A stretch of DNA of 64,000 nt from Natrialba swarupiae (GCF_008245225.1 NZ_VTAW01000001.1:248001-312000), one strand, 5' to 3'; counted from the first letter of the stretch, positions 24,676 to 33,363 are shown. Made by a program: numbers and translations. The notes: generated by a model not told the origin, from the letters alone.

Positions 24676-25881
24676 CTACTGGTTCGTGAGCGCGAGTTCA
24701 CGTCGCTCTTGCGGTTCGAACGGATCGATGTAGGCGTCCCAGTTTTCGTCCATCTCGTCGTCGGTGAGGACGCAGTCGTCGAGTCGCTCGATCAGGGCGT
24801 CTTCCTCGAACTCGCGACCGATGAAGACGAGTCGCGTCATTCGGTCACCCCACTCGTCGCTCCAGTCGTCTTTCAGCCCCGGACGCGCGGCGAAGTACTT
24901 CTTGCGTTCCTGCTCGGGGAGAGTCGCGAGCCACTTCCCGGAGGGTCCCGCGCGGACGGAGGTCCCGGCCTTGTCGACGCCCATCGCGACGTCCTCGCGA
25001 CCGGCGCTCCAGAAAAACCCCTTCGCACGGATGAGTTCGTCCGGCAGGTCCGAGAGCAACGTGGCGATCCGCTTGGGATGGAACGGCCGATCGCGCTGGT
25101 AGACGAAGGAGGTGACGCCGTGTTCCTCCTGTGGATCGTGGTGGTGGTCGTGCTTGAGTTCGTGTTTCCAGCCCGCCGAATCCTGCGCCTGCTGGAAGTC
25201 GAACCGTCCGGTGCCGAGGATCTCGTCCGGATCGACGTCGCCGAACTCGGTGCGGATGATCTTCGCACGCGGCTGGAGGCGCTCGAGAACAACCTCGATC
25301 TCCTCGAGTGCGTCGTCCGGCACGAGATCGCACTTGTTACACAAGAGGACGTCACAGAACTCGATCTGGTCGAGCAACACCTCCTCGGGGACGCGCCCCG
25401 AGTCGTCCTCGAGTTGCTGGTTCGTCAGCGCGGACCCCGAGTCGAACGACTCCCAGAAACTGTGAGCGTTGACGACGGTTACCATCGTGTCGAGTTCGTA
25501 GGTACCGGTCGGATCGAAGCTCGCATCCTCGAAGCCCATCGCGAACGTCTGTGCGACGGGAACCGGTTCCGAGATACCCGACGATTCGACGAGCAGGTAA
25601 TCGAACTCGCGGCGGTCGGCGAGTCGGCCAACCTCGTCTAACATGTCCCCGCGCAGACGACAGCAGATACAGCCGTTCGACATCTCGATGATCTCTTCAT
25701 CGCCAGCCAGATCGGATTGCTTGGCGACGTGCTCGGCATCGACGTTTACCTCCCCCATATCGTTGACGACGACGGCGACATCGAGGCCGTGGTCTGCGGT
25801 CAAGACGCGGTTGAGTACGGTCGTTTTCCCCGCCCCCAAGCTTCCGCTCAGGACGGTGACAGGGATGTGATCGTCGTTCAT
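24676..25881 (-). CDS. second CobW/P47K-family GTPase
   Basis: The product has 401 residues and is a paralogue of the adjacent gene. Walker A is GSLGAGKTT near residue 13 and GCICC lies near residue 68 (SNGCICCRLRGDM); NKCD occurs in LLCNKCDLVPD. It lacks the long His-rich loop, having only a short HDHHHD. The C-terminal domain has FIGREFEEDALIERLDD. It is the first gene of the minus-strand operon, so its promoter lies in the 104-bp gap shared with a NikR-like gene, and metal-responsive co-regulation is likely. The ATG at 25881 gives the usual short lead to the P-loop. Confidence 0.9.
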   Translation of the reverse strand: MNDDHIPVTVLSGSLGAGKTTVLNRVLTADHGLDVAVVVNDMGEVNVDAEHVAKQSDLAGDEEIIEMSNGCICCRLRGDMLDEVGRLADRREFDYLLVESSGISEPVPVAQTFAMGFEDASFDPTGTYELDTMVTVVNAHSFWESFDSGSALTNQQLEDDSGRVPEEVLLDQIEFCDVLLCNKCDLVPDDALEEIEVVLERLQPRAKIIRTEFGDVDPDEILGTGRFDFQQAQDSAGWKHELKHDHHHDPQEEHGVTSFVYQRDRPFHPKRIATLLSDLPDELIRAKGFFWSAGREDVAMGVDKAGTSVRAGPSGKWLATLPEQERKKYFAARPGLKDDWSDEWGDRMTRLVFIGREFEEDALIERLDDCVLTDDEMDENWDAYIDPFEPQERRELALTNQ

Positions 25882-25909
25882 CAGCAAGATGTGAAATAGA
25901 TATCCGAGC

Positions 25910-25954
25910 TTGTTAATATTAGTTATTTCGTAACCGGCGCATTTTGAATAACAA
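25910..25954. promoter_or_regulatory. candidate operator: inverted repeat between CobW operon and NikR-like gene
   Basis: In the 104-bp gap, TTGTTA at 25910-25915 is mirrored by TAACAA at 25949-25954, and GTTATT (25922-25927) by AATAAC (25947-25952). The whole stretch is AT-rich and overlaps the likely TATA elements of both promoters (TTAATATT on the CobW side, CTATTATAG at 25958-25966 on the NikR side). NikR-type proteins bind spaced dyads, so this is a reasonable site for control of both genes. The spacing differs from the enterobacterial NikR box. Confidence 0.5.
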
Positions 25955-25985
25955 ATTCTATTATAGTATGGGGACGAATTCATAT

Positions 25986-26408
25986 ATGCCAGTCGTCAGC
26001 GTCTCGATGCCCGCTGAACTGATCGATCGAATCGACGCACTCGCGGACGAACACGATTACACCGGTCGGAGCGAAGTCGTTCGGGAAGGTGCTCGAACCC
26101 TACTCTCGGAGTTCGACGACGATCGCCTCGAGGACCGACAGTTGGCCGGTATCGTGAGCGTCCTCTATGACTTCGGAACGCAGTCGATCGAACACCGAGT
26201 TACCGAGATTCGCCACGAACACGAGGAGGTTATCGTATCGAACGACCACAGCCACGTCGACGACTACTGTCTCGACCTGTTCGTTCTCGAGGGCGACCTC
26301 GAGTCGATCTCCACGTTCGTCGGAACCCTGCGGACGATCGAGGACGTCGGGACGGTCGATTACTCGTTGATCCCGATCGACTCAGTCGGGAGTCTGCAAG
26401 ACGTGTAG
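25986..26408 (+). CDS. NikR-like metal-responsive ribbon-helix-helix regulator
   Basis: The product has 140 residues. The ribbon-helix-helix domain is VVSVSMPAELIDRIDALADE and then YTGRSEVVREGARTLLSEF. The C-terminal ACT-like domain has HEHEEVIVSNDHSHVDDYCLDLFVLEG, with His and Cys in the positions of the NikR metal site (a His in the first strand, HSH, then Cys after DDY). It should be a metal-sensing repressor. It diverges from two CobW-type genes across a 104-bp region with a dyad, which points to control of metal trafficking. The ligand could be Ni, Co, Zn or Cu. ATG 25986 was chosen over two upstream in-frame ATGs. Confidence 0.9.
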   Translation: MPVVSVSMPAELIDRIDALADEHDYTGRSEVVREGARTLLSEFDDDRLEDRQLAGIVSVLYDFGTQSIEHRVTEIRHEHEEVIVSNDHSHVDDYCLDLFVLEGDLESISTFVGTLRTIEDVGTVDYSLIPIDSVGSLQDV

Positions 26409-26748
26409 GCGGTACACCTTCTCTAAATCCTGGTCCGGGCGAGTCGATCGGTCCATCCATCGCGGTCGATCAGCGTTCACTCGAGTCTGCGCTTGCCGAG
26501 GTTGGCACGTGTCGTTTGCTCCCCTGTGTCCTCGAACTGGGGCCCGCTGTACAGTGACGTTGTCGCCCCGGAAATCATTCGTATGACATTTAAGTTGGTC
26601 GCCGCCGTTATTGTCACAAATCCTTTTTCTTCCGAACGGAATAAACACCGGTTTTCGAGCCGAGTTCGGGGACAGAACGGCGGTACAGTTATTGTCTTTG
26701 CTCGATATCTTTCGAAGACGTGACTAACGGTGGTGTGTAATACGATCG
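26409..26748. other. 340-bp intergenic region, no gene recognised
   Basis: No convincing reading frame is present. The left part is GC-rich and the right part has AT-rich blocks. A GTTATTGTC segment near 26686-26695 is the closest TATA-like element to the histidine kinase, about 55 nt before its ATG. I see no palindrome strong enough to call an operator. Confidence 0.4.
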
Positions 26749-28191
26749 ATGAGTAGAAGATCCGCCCGGATACCGATCGACTGCTTCGACGACCCCGTCT
26801 TCGTCTTCGACGAACGCGGCCGCATTCGAGAGTGGAATCGGTCGGCACTCGAGGCTAGTGGCTACTCCGAAACCGAACTCGAGTCGATGCCGGTCGATCG
26901 GATCCTCGGTGGAGCGGAGACCTCCACCGTCGTGGACACGATCGAACAGTGTTCCGACCCCACCGATCCCGTTCGCCTCGAGTCGACGTTCGTCACGGCC
27001 GACGGGGAACGGCGTCCGTTCGACTGTACGGTGACTGGATTGGCGGACGACTCCGACGCTCGGGCCGGAATGGTGGTCGCTCGCGACGCCTCCGAGCGAA
27101 CGGAACTCGAGGACCAACTCCGAGAGACCCGTCACTTTATCGATCAGCTCTTTCACCGCGTTCCGACGGCTCTCTACGTCAAGGATACCGACGCCCGCCA
27201 CGTTCGGATGAGCGACTACGATATCGCCCCTAGCGACGCGATCGGGCGGACCGACCTCGAGATATACGACCGGGAGTTAGCCGAGGAGACGTACGCGGAC
27301 GACATGCAGGTGATCCGGACGGGAGAGCCGATCCTCAACAAAGAAGAGTACAATCCGACGGATCAAGAGTGGACGCTCACGTCGAAAGTGCCGTGGTACG
27401 ACGAGGACGGCGAGATAAACGGACTGATCGGCGTCTCGAGGCTCATCACCGAAAAGAAAGAGTACGAACGGGCGATCGAGCGCCAGAACGAACGCCTCGA
27501 TAACTTCGCCAGCATCGTCTCCCACGACCTTCGGAATCCGCTCAATGCCGCGGTGGGATATCTGGAGTTGGTCGCAAACGACTGTGACTCCGAGCACCTC
27601 CCGCAGGTCGAGCGATCGCTCGAGCGCATGGACGCACTGATCGAGGACCTGCTGGAACTCGCTCGACAAGGGCGGTCGATCGACGAGCGAACGACGGTCT
27701 CCCTGGCGTCGATCGCCGACGACTGCTGGGACTCCGTTCGAGCGTCGTCAGCGTCGCTTCGGGTCGATTCGGACGGCACGCTCGAGGCCGACCCGGAGCG
27801 GTTGAAACAGGTCTTCGAGAACCTCTTTCGGAACGCCGTCGAACACGGTTCGACGAGCCCTCGGTCGCAAACGCCCGAGGACGCCGTGGAGCACGGCTCC
27901 ACGAGCGATGCTGACGGTTCTGCAGACGCGATCGAACACGGCGGCGCGGACGTGACGGTGACTGTTGGACGAACCGCCGACGGGTTCTACGTCGAAGACG
28001 ACGGTCCGGGGGTACCACCGGGCGACCGCGACCAACTGTTCGATCACGGCTATACGACGAGCGACGACGGCACGGGATTCGGGCTCACGATCGTCGAGGA
28101 GATCGTCGACGCACACGGCTGGGAGATCGACGTCTGCGAGGGAAGCGACGGCGGACTCCGATTCGAGATCGTCGGAACCGGCACCGAATAA
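26749..28191 (+). CDS. PAS-domain histidine kinase
   Basis: The product has 480 residues and no membrane helices, so it is a cytoplasmic sensor kinase. Two PAS domains are seen: residues about 8-110 (CFDDPVFVFDERGRIREWNR) and about 125-240 (FHRVPTALYVKDTDARHVR, ending GVSRLITEKKEYE). The phosphoacceptor is His259 in NFASIVSHDLRNPLNAAVGY. The ATPase domain has Asn362 in FRNAVEHGSTS, DDGPGVPPGDR and TTSDDGTGFGLTIVEEI. Between the N and G1 boxes is an insertion made of repeats of an (A)VEHGSTS-like unit. No response regulator is adjacent, as is common in haloarchaea. Confidence 0.93.
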   Translation: MSRRSARIPIDCFDDPVFVFDERGRIREWNRSALEASGYSETELESMPVDRILGGAETSTVVDTIEQCSDPTDPVRLESTFVTADGERRPFDCTVTGLADDSDARAGMVVARDASERTELEDQLRETRHFIDQLFHRVPTALYVKDTDARHVRMSDYDIAPSDAIGRTDLEIYDRELAEETYADDMQVIRTGEPILNKEEYNPTDQEWTLTSKVPWYDEDGEINGLIGVSRLITEKKEYERAIERQNERLDNFASIVSHDLRNPLNAAVGYLELVANDCDSEHLPQVERSLERMDALIEDLLELARQGRSIDERTTVSLASIADDCWDSVRASSASLRVDSDGTLEADPERLKQVFENLFRNAVEHGSTSPRSQTPEDAVEHGSTSDADGSADAIEHGGADVTVTVGRTADGFYVEDDGPGVPPGDRDQLFDHGYTTSDDGTGFGLTIVEEIVDAHGWEIDVCEGSDGGLRFEIVGTGTE

Positions 28192-28266
28192 CCACGAACA
28201 GCCGAAACCTACAGGCCAGACTTCGATCGTTCCGGCCTCCGCGAACGTCCCGGAGAAATCTTCGAG

Positions 28267-28339
28267 CGCCGAAGCCAGGACTCGAACCTGGGACAACCTC
28301 GTTAACAGCGAGGTGCTCTACCATCTGAGCTACTTCGGC
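28267..28339 (-). tRNA. tRNA-Asn (GTT)
   Basis: The 73-nt gene on the minus strand has acceptor GCCGAAG/CTTCGGC with discriminator G. The anticodon stem CCTCG/CGAGG encloses loop CTGTTAA, giving anticodon GTT. The T-loop is GGTTCGAGTCC. CCA is not encoded. It is divergent from the CCA-adding enzyme gene that starts about 95 bp away. Confidence 0.95.
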
Positions 28340-28434
28340 TCGATTTCACGTAGTCGGGTGCATTTGATAGGGCTTTCGTTTTGCCTTCCGCCGGTTCGAT
28401 ACGCTTTCACGCATCGCTCGAGTACGACCGTTCA

Positions 28435-29856
28435 ATGAGTGACGAGGATGCCGACCGCGACGATTCCACGAGCGAAGAAATCGCCGGGCACGACGACCCG
28501 CCGGACGATTCGGTCCAGGCCGTCGTCGGTCGGGTTCGCGACCGCGTCGACCCCGACGAGAGCGAACGCGAGCGTCTCGAGGCCGTCGCGGATCGCCTCC
28601 TCGAGCGAGCGGCGGCCGCGGCGACCGAGCGCTGTCCCGACGCCGACGTCTTACAGGCGGGCTCGTCCGCCCGCGGGACGTGGATCAGCGGCGACCGCGA
28701 CATCGATGTCTTCGTTCGGTTCCCGCCCGAACTCGACCGGGAAACGCTCGAGGCGTACGGACTCGAGGTCGGCCACGAAACCCTCCCGGACGGCCACGAG
28801 GAGTACGCCGAACACCCTTACGTCAAAGGCGAACTCGAGGGGTTCGACGTCGACATCGTCCCCTGTTTCCGACTCGACTCCGCGACCGAGATCCGATCGG
28901 CGGTCGACCGAACCCCCTTTCATACGCAGTATCTTCGAGAACAGCTCGACGACGAACTCGCAGCCGACACCCGGATGACGAAAGGGTTTCTGAAAGGGAT
29001 CGGCGTCTACGGAAGCGACCTCCGAACGCGGGGGTTCAGTGGCTACCTCACCGAACTCCTCGTCTGCGAATACGGCGGCTTTCGGCCGTTTCTCGAGGCC
29101 GTCCGTAACTGGCAGCCGCCGATCCGTCTCGACCCGGAAGACCACGGCCGGACCACCTTCGACGACCCGCTCGTCGTCATCGATCCCACCGATCCCGAGC
29201 GCAACGTCGCGGCTGTCTGTTCGGCCGAGAACGTCGCCCGTCTCCAACACTACGCGCGTGCGTTCCTCGATGATCCCGACCCCGAGTTCTTCGAGACCGA
29301 CGAACCGGAGCCACTGGCCGAATCCGAACTCCGGCGTCACCTCGAGCGACGCGACACGACGCCGGTCGCCGTTCGGTTCGACGCACCCGATCTCGTCGAG
29401 GACCAGCTCTATCCCCAACTTCGCAAGTCACTCGACGGGATCATCCAGGAACTCGACGGCCGGGGTTTCGACGTCCTGCGTGCGACGGCGTTCGCTAACA
29501 GCACCTGCGTCGTCTTCGCTGAACTCGCGGTCGACCAACGACCGGCCGTCGAACGTCACGAGGGGCCGCCAGTTCACGTCAAAAATCACTCACGAGAGTT
29601 CTACGACGCGTACGTCGACGACCCCGACGTGTACGGTCCGTTCCTCGATGGCGATCGGTACGTCGCCGAGCGCGGTCGGGAGTTTACGACCGCCCGTGCG
29701 TTTCTCGAGAGCGATCAGCTGTTCGACGTCGCCCTCGGGGCACACGTCGCGACGGCTCTCGAGGAGGGGTACGAGATCCTCGTCGGCGAGGACGTACACG
29801 CGTTGCTCCCCGAGTTCGGAGCCGAACTCCGTACGTACTTCGAACCGACGCCGTGA
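28435..29856 (+). CDS. cca: archaeal CCA-adding enzyme (class I tRNA nucleotidyltransferase)
   Basis: The product has 473 residues and adds CCA to tRNA 3' ends in the cytoplasm; none of the three tRNA genes in this window encodes CCA. The catalytic motif of the class I nucleotidyltransferase is QAGSSARGTWISGDRDIDVF (Gly-Ser then DxD) at about residues 76-95, with the third carboxylate in FDVDIVPCF. Later blocks TRMTKGFLKGIG, RGFSGYLTELL and the C-terminal arm match the archaeal family. An acidic N-terminal tail of about 30 residues is typical of haloarchaeal proteins. The ATG at 28435 is preferred over an upstream TTG. Confidence 0.92.
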   Translation: MSDEDADRDDSTSEEIAGHDDPPDDSVQAVVGRVRDRVDPDESERERLEAVADRLLERAAAAATERCPDADVLQAGSSARGTWISGDRDIDVFVRFPPELDRETLEAYGLEVGHETLPDGHEEYAEHPYVKGELEGFDVDIVPCFRLDSATEIRSAVDRTPFHTQYLREQLDDELAADTRMTKGFLKGIGVYGSDLRTRGFSGYLTELLVCEYGGFRPFLEAVRNWQPPIRLDPEDHGRTTFDDPLVVIDPTDPERNVAAVCSAENVARLQHYARAFLDDPDPEFFETDEPEPLAESELRRHLERRDTTPVAVRFDAPDLVEDQLYPQLRKSLDGIIQELDGRGFDVLRATAFANSTCVVFAELAVDQRPAVERHEGPPVHVKNHSREFYDAYVDDPDVYGPFLDGDRYVAERGREFTTARAFLESDQLFDVALGAHVATALEEGYEILVGEDVHALLPEFGAELRTYFEPTP

Positions 29857-29974
29857 CCACGGCCGGGGCGAACGCCGAGGCGACCGACGTCAGTCGGCAG
29901 ACGTCTCTTCGCCGGCAGCCTGTCCGGTGTCGTCGGCCGGCACTCGTCTGCCGTCTTCGGCTCGAACGGCGAGA

Positions 29975-30367
29975 TCACTCGAACCCGCTCGTGGGCGACG
30001 CCGTCCGTTCCCACACGCCCCGTTCTCGAAGCCCCAGGAGAAGCTGCGAAACGACGCTCAGTAACGGCAATTCGAGCAACGGACCGATCACCAGCGCCAG
30101 CGGAACGAGCGGTTCGTGCGGGAAGGCAACGACTGCGATCGCGAGCGCCGTCGGCGAGTTGCGCGACAGAATCGTACAGTTGAAACAGACGACTTCCTCG
30201 TAACTGAACGCGCCAAGGCGTCCGATCGCCAGCCCGAGAACGAAGTTGACGGCGTAGAAGACGACAACGGGGACGGCGAGCAGCGCTAGCACACCGGGGT
30301 TGGCGAGAACGACGCTCTCGAGCAAGGTTTCGAACGGCAGTGCAACGAGTTCGCCGGCGAATAAATT
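29975..30367 (-). pseudogene. C-terminal remnant of an arsenic-resistance (ACR3/BASS-like) transporter
   Basis: An open frame shows only the last part of a ten-helix transporter of the arsenical-resistance/bile-acid symporter superfamily: LFAGELVALPFETLLESVV, then YAVNFVLGLAIGRLGAF and SRNSPTALAIAVVAFP, followed by PLVPLALVIGPLLELPLLS. No start codon gives a normal protein; homology stops around 30367, 14 bp from the stop of the HDAC gene upstream. About two thirds of the gene are missing, so I call it a truncated pseudogene. A TTG at 30325 would produce 116 residues, probably non-functional. A complete, different ACR3 gene occurs at 47.2 kb. Confidence 0.7.
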
Positions 30368-30380
30368 GCAGCGGCTACTC

Positions 30381-31388
30381 TCACTCGTGTGCGTCTGCGA
30401 CGTCTTCGAGCATCGATTCGACGGCGTCGTTCGGATCCCCGTCCGGTTCGATCGGCTCTCGACCGTCGAACGTCTCGTGGACGATCGCGACGCTATCTGC
30501 GAGAACGTCGAGGCCGTACCCGCCCTCGAGGACGAACGACAGTGCGGCGTCGAGCTCCTCGGCGAGCGTTCGCAACCGATCGGTCATCAACGCGTACCCC
30601 TCCGTCGACAGCCGGATCCGCGAGATCGGATCGTGCCGGTGCGCGTCGAAGCCCGCGCTTACGATCACCAGATCGGGACCGAACGCCTCGAGCGCCGCGG
30701 AGACCGGTCCCTCGATCGCCGCAAGATAGCCGGGATCGCCCGTCCCGGCGGGCATCGGGAGGTTCATCGTCGTTCCCCGCCCGTCGCCCTCGCCGATCTC
30801 GTCGACATCGCCGGTACCGGGGTACAGACCCTGTTCGTGGAGTGACACGAAGTAGACGTCGTCGCGGTCGTAGAAGATGTCCTGGGTGCCGTTGCCGTGG
30901 TGGACGTCCCAGTCGATAATTGCAACTCGATCGACGTCGTGGACATCGTGATCGAGTGCGTGCTGTGCGGCGACTGCGGCGTTGTTCGCAAAGCAAAACC
31001 CCATCGCGTCGTCGGCGACGGCGTGGTGACCCGGCGGACGGCCCAGCGAGAACGGCATCTTCCGGCCGTCGTCACCCTCGAGTGCCGCCTCGACCGCCCA
31101 GCAGGCCAGCCCCGAACTGTGACGGATCGCGTCCCACGTCCCTTCGCTTGCCGTCGTGTCGGGATCCCAGTTGCCGCCGCCGTCGGCACAGAACTCCTCG
31201 ACGGACTCGACGTACGCCCGGTCGTGAACTGCTGCGAGTTCGTCGATATCGCAGGGTTCGGCATCGACGTACTCGACGCCGTGTTTTCGTTTCAGTCGTT
31301 CCCGGATGGCCCGCAGCCGGTCGGCCGTCTCGGGGTGGCGTGGACCAGGATCGTGCCCGAGACAGACGTCGCTGTAGCCAAATTGCAT
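30381..31388 (-). CDS. hdaI: histone-deacetylase-family (HDAC class II-like) deacetylase
   Basis: The product is a 335-residue zinc-dependent deacetylase of the HDAC/acetoin-utilisation superfamily. Active-site blocks: GRPPGHHAVADDAMGFCFAN (two adjacent His), AIIDWDVHHGNGTQDIFY (Asp and His metal ligands), VSAGFDAHRHDP (second Asp) and LEGGYGLDVLADSV (catalytic Tyr). In archaea these enzymes act on acetyl-lysine or on small amides such as polyamines. The start codon is 1 bp from the stop of the doublet-histone gene, so both proteins are made from one message; this suggests a chromatin-related role. ATG 31388 (MQFGYSDVCLGH) is the conserved family start. Confidence 0.92.
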   Translation of the reverse strand: MQFGYSDVCLGHDPGPRHPETADRLRAIRERLKRKHGVEYVDAEPCDIDELAAVHDRAYVESVEEFCADGGGNWDPDTTASEGTWDAIRHSSGLACWAVEAALEGDDGRKMPFSLGRPPGHHAVADDAMGFCFANNAAVAAQHALDHDVHDVDRVAIIDWDVHHGNGTQDIFYDRDDVYFVSLHEQGLYPGTGDVDEIGEGDGRGTTMNLPMPAGTGDPGYLAAIEGPVSAALEAFGPDLVIVSAGFDAHRHDPISRIRLSTEGYALMTDRLRTLAEELDAALSFVLEGGYGLDVLADSVAIVHETFDGREPIEPDGDPNDAVESMLEDVADAHE

Positions 31389-31389
31389 C

Positions 31390-31821
31390 TCACTCGAACA
31401 GCGAGAAGTACGTCTCGATGTCGTCGTCGATGATCGTTCGCCGATCGGCGTGTCGCGCGAGGATCGCCGCCGCCCGTGCGACGTTGTCGGCATAATCCTC
31501 GAGAATGTCGGCGAGTGCGATCCGTGCGTCCATCGAGACCCGGTACCGGTCGTCGATCTCCAGTCTGGCGATGCGGTCGACCGGCGCGACCGGCAACTCG
31601 AGGTCGTCCTTGTCGACGACCGTATCGACCTCGAAGTCCGAGGCCATCAGCGTCTTCCGTCCGTCCGCAGTCGCCCGTTCGGCGGCGTCGATTGCGAGCG
31701 CGCTTCCGTGCTCCTGTATCCGCGTTGCGAGTTCCCTGGAGGCGTCGGCGCTCACCCGGAGGTCGTCCGCGTTCCGCCTGATGATCGTATCCACCGGCGC
31801 GAACGGGAGTTCGACGTTCAT
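31390..31821 (-). CDS. hstA: doublet archaeal histone (two fused histone folds)
   Basis: The product has 143 residues and consists of two histone folds in tandem, folding as an internal dimer. Fold one covers residues 1-70 (FAPVDTIIRRNADDLRVSA, RKTLMASDFEV). Fold two covers residues 74-143 (VAPVDRIARLEIDDRYRVS, ending DDDIETYFSLFE). It should bind DNA and shape chromatin or act as a global regulator in haloarchaea, where histone levels are low. The protein is acidic and has only two lysines (Lys56 and Lys71), unlike eukaryotic histone tails. It is followed at 1 bp by the HDAC gene and preceded by the rpa2 gene at 65 bp. Confidence 0.93.
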   Translation of the reverse strand: MNVELPFAPVDTIIRRNADDLRVSADASRELATRIQEHGSALAIDAAERATADGRKTLMASDFEVDTVVDKDDLELPVAPVDRIARLEIDDRYRVSMDARIALADILEDYADNVARAAAILARHADRRTIIDDDIETYFSLFE

Positions 31822-31886
31822 ACCTTGATAGGTGAATCTAACTCCCTTAACGCTTTTCCTAGCGTTCGATGAGGATCCTCGACCGC

Positions 31887-33335
31887 TCAGAAGACGTCAC
31901 TGGCCTCGAGGCGTCCGTCTGAGACGACACCTCGTACCGTGATCTCTTCGCCGAGGCCCACGTCGGTATCCGTCTCGACGCTCATCGTCGTCTCGCCGTC
32001 GTCGAGGACGACTGGGTCCCCGGCCTGGACGACGACGCCGGTAAATTCGACTTCTTCGCCGTCCGCCGCTCCGTCTGTCTGCGCTTGCTCGGAAGGCGTT
32101 TCCGCGACGTCGTCCGAGACGCCGGTTTCCCCACCGTCGTCGGAGCCGGTCTCGCTCCCATCGTCTGCAAACGCTGACAGCCCCTCGCTTGTGGAACTCT
32201 CTCGATCGTCTGTGTCCGCCCCGGTGTCGGAATCGGTGTCGAGCACCGTAATCGTCGACTGCCAGCCGGCCGATGCCTCGAGGTCGTCCTGCCAGCCGTC
32301 CTGAATCTCGACGTCGCCGAGTGCGACCTCGTCGCCGGGGCCGATATCGATGTCTGCCTTTTGGCCCCAGAGTGCGACGCGAATATCGCCGGTCGCGTCC
32401 TGAACGCGAATGTTGCGAACCTGTCCCTCGGAGCCGTCGTCCCGATCGAAGGTACGTTTCGGATCCGCCGAACGGACGACTCCCGCGAGGTCGACCGTCT
32501 GGCCGATCTCGACGTCCTCGATCGGCGTACTCTCCGGAACGTACTCGATGTCCTCGTCGACGTCTTCGATCGCACCCCGGTTCCCGACGTGCACCTCGAG
32601 GCTTCCATCTCGTTCGCGAACGTAGCCGTCGATCACCTCGATCGTCGTCCCAGGGTCGATCTCCTCGGCGAGATCGGCCCGCTCGTCCCAGAGGGTGACG
32701 CGTACGCGGCCAGTCGAGTCGCCGACGACGAGGTTCGAGACCTTTCCTTCGGTGCCGTCGTCGCGGTCGAACGTTCGGACGCTGTCGGTATCGAGGACGA
32801 GTCCGACGAGGTTGACGTTCGAGAGGCCAAGCGAGAGGCTCTCGACCGTGTGCGTATCGGAGACCTGCACCTCGATCTCCGTATCGTCGTCGGGTTCGAC
32901 GTCGTCGACGCTCACCTCGACGCCCGAAAAGCCCTCCTTGGGTCGGCCCTTGATTCGGAGCACCTGTCCCTCCTCGAGTTCTTCGGTGGCTGCTTCGGCG
33001 TGGTCGTCCCAGAACGCCGCCCGGACGGAGCCGGTCTCGTCTGCGACCTCGACGTTGGCCACCCGGCCGTCCTCGTCCTCGCCGTCCCGTTCGAAGGTGC
33101 GAACCTCGCCGATGCTCACCACCTTGGCGACGAACTTCGCCTCTTCCATGCCGGGCTCGATGTCGGCGATGCCGCCGACCTCGCTTTCGCCGACTTCGTG
33201 AGCGACGAGCATCGCCGCCGTCTCCTCGTCCGCGAGTCCACCCATCTGCTCGACTTTCGCCTCGACGGCTTCGCGAAACTCCTCGAGAGAAACGTCGGCC
33301 TCGAGATCCTCGTAGACGCCCTCGATGTCGCTCAT
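31887..33335 (-). CDS. rpa2: replication protein A homologue Rpa2, multiple OB folds
   Basis: The product has 482 residues and is the main single-stranded DNA-binding protein type of haloarchaea (Rpa2 group), acting in replication and repair. After an N-terminal helical region (residues 1-70) there are three clear OB folds with near-repeated cores: VVSIGEVRTFERD...GRVANVEVADETGSV, VLDTDSVRTFDRD...GKVSNLVVGDSTGRV and VVRSADPKRTFDRD...GQVRNIRVQDATGDI. A very acidic Asp/Thr/Ser linker precedes a short C-terminal OB-like domain (EFTGVVVQAGDPVVLDDG). No zinc finger is present, which separates it from Rpa3. ATG 33335 begins the conserved protein. Confidence 0.93.
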   Translation of the reverse strand: MSDIEGVYEDLEADVSLEEFREAVEAKVEQMGGLADEETAAMLVAHEVGESEVGGIADIEPGMEEAKFVAKVVSIGEVRTFERDGEDEDGRVANVEVADETGSVRAAFWDDHAEAATEELEEGQVLRIKGRPKEGFSGVEVSVDDVEPDDDTEIEVQVSDTHTVESLSLGLSNVNLVGLVLDTDSVRTFDRDDGTEGKVSNLVVGDSTGRVRVTLWDERADLAEEIDPGTTIEVIDGYVRERDGSLEVHVGNRGAIEDVDEDIEYVPESTPIEDVEIGQTVDLAGVVRSADPKRTFDRDDGSEGQVRNIRVQDATGDIRVALWGQKADIDIGPGDEVALGDVEIQDGWQDDLEASAGWQSTITVLDTDSDTGADTDDRESSTSEGLSAFADDGSETGSDDGGETGVSDDVAETPSEQAQTDGAADGEEVEFTGVVVQAGDPVVLDDGETTMSVETDTDVGLGEEITVRGVVSDGRLEASDVF

Positions 33336-33363
33336 TCTTATGCTCGTGCATGCGTAGCCCGCG

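Noticed and set aside
23359-25641. Long plus-strand open frame of 760 codons opposite the two CobW genes
   Set aside because: It mirrors the conserved GTPase genes on the other strand; its sequence (runs of Val, Glu and Arg) is what antisense of GC-rich haloarchaeal genes looks like, and no family motif is visible.
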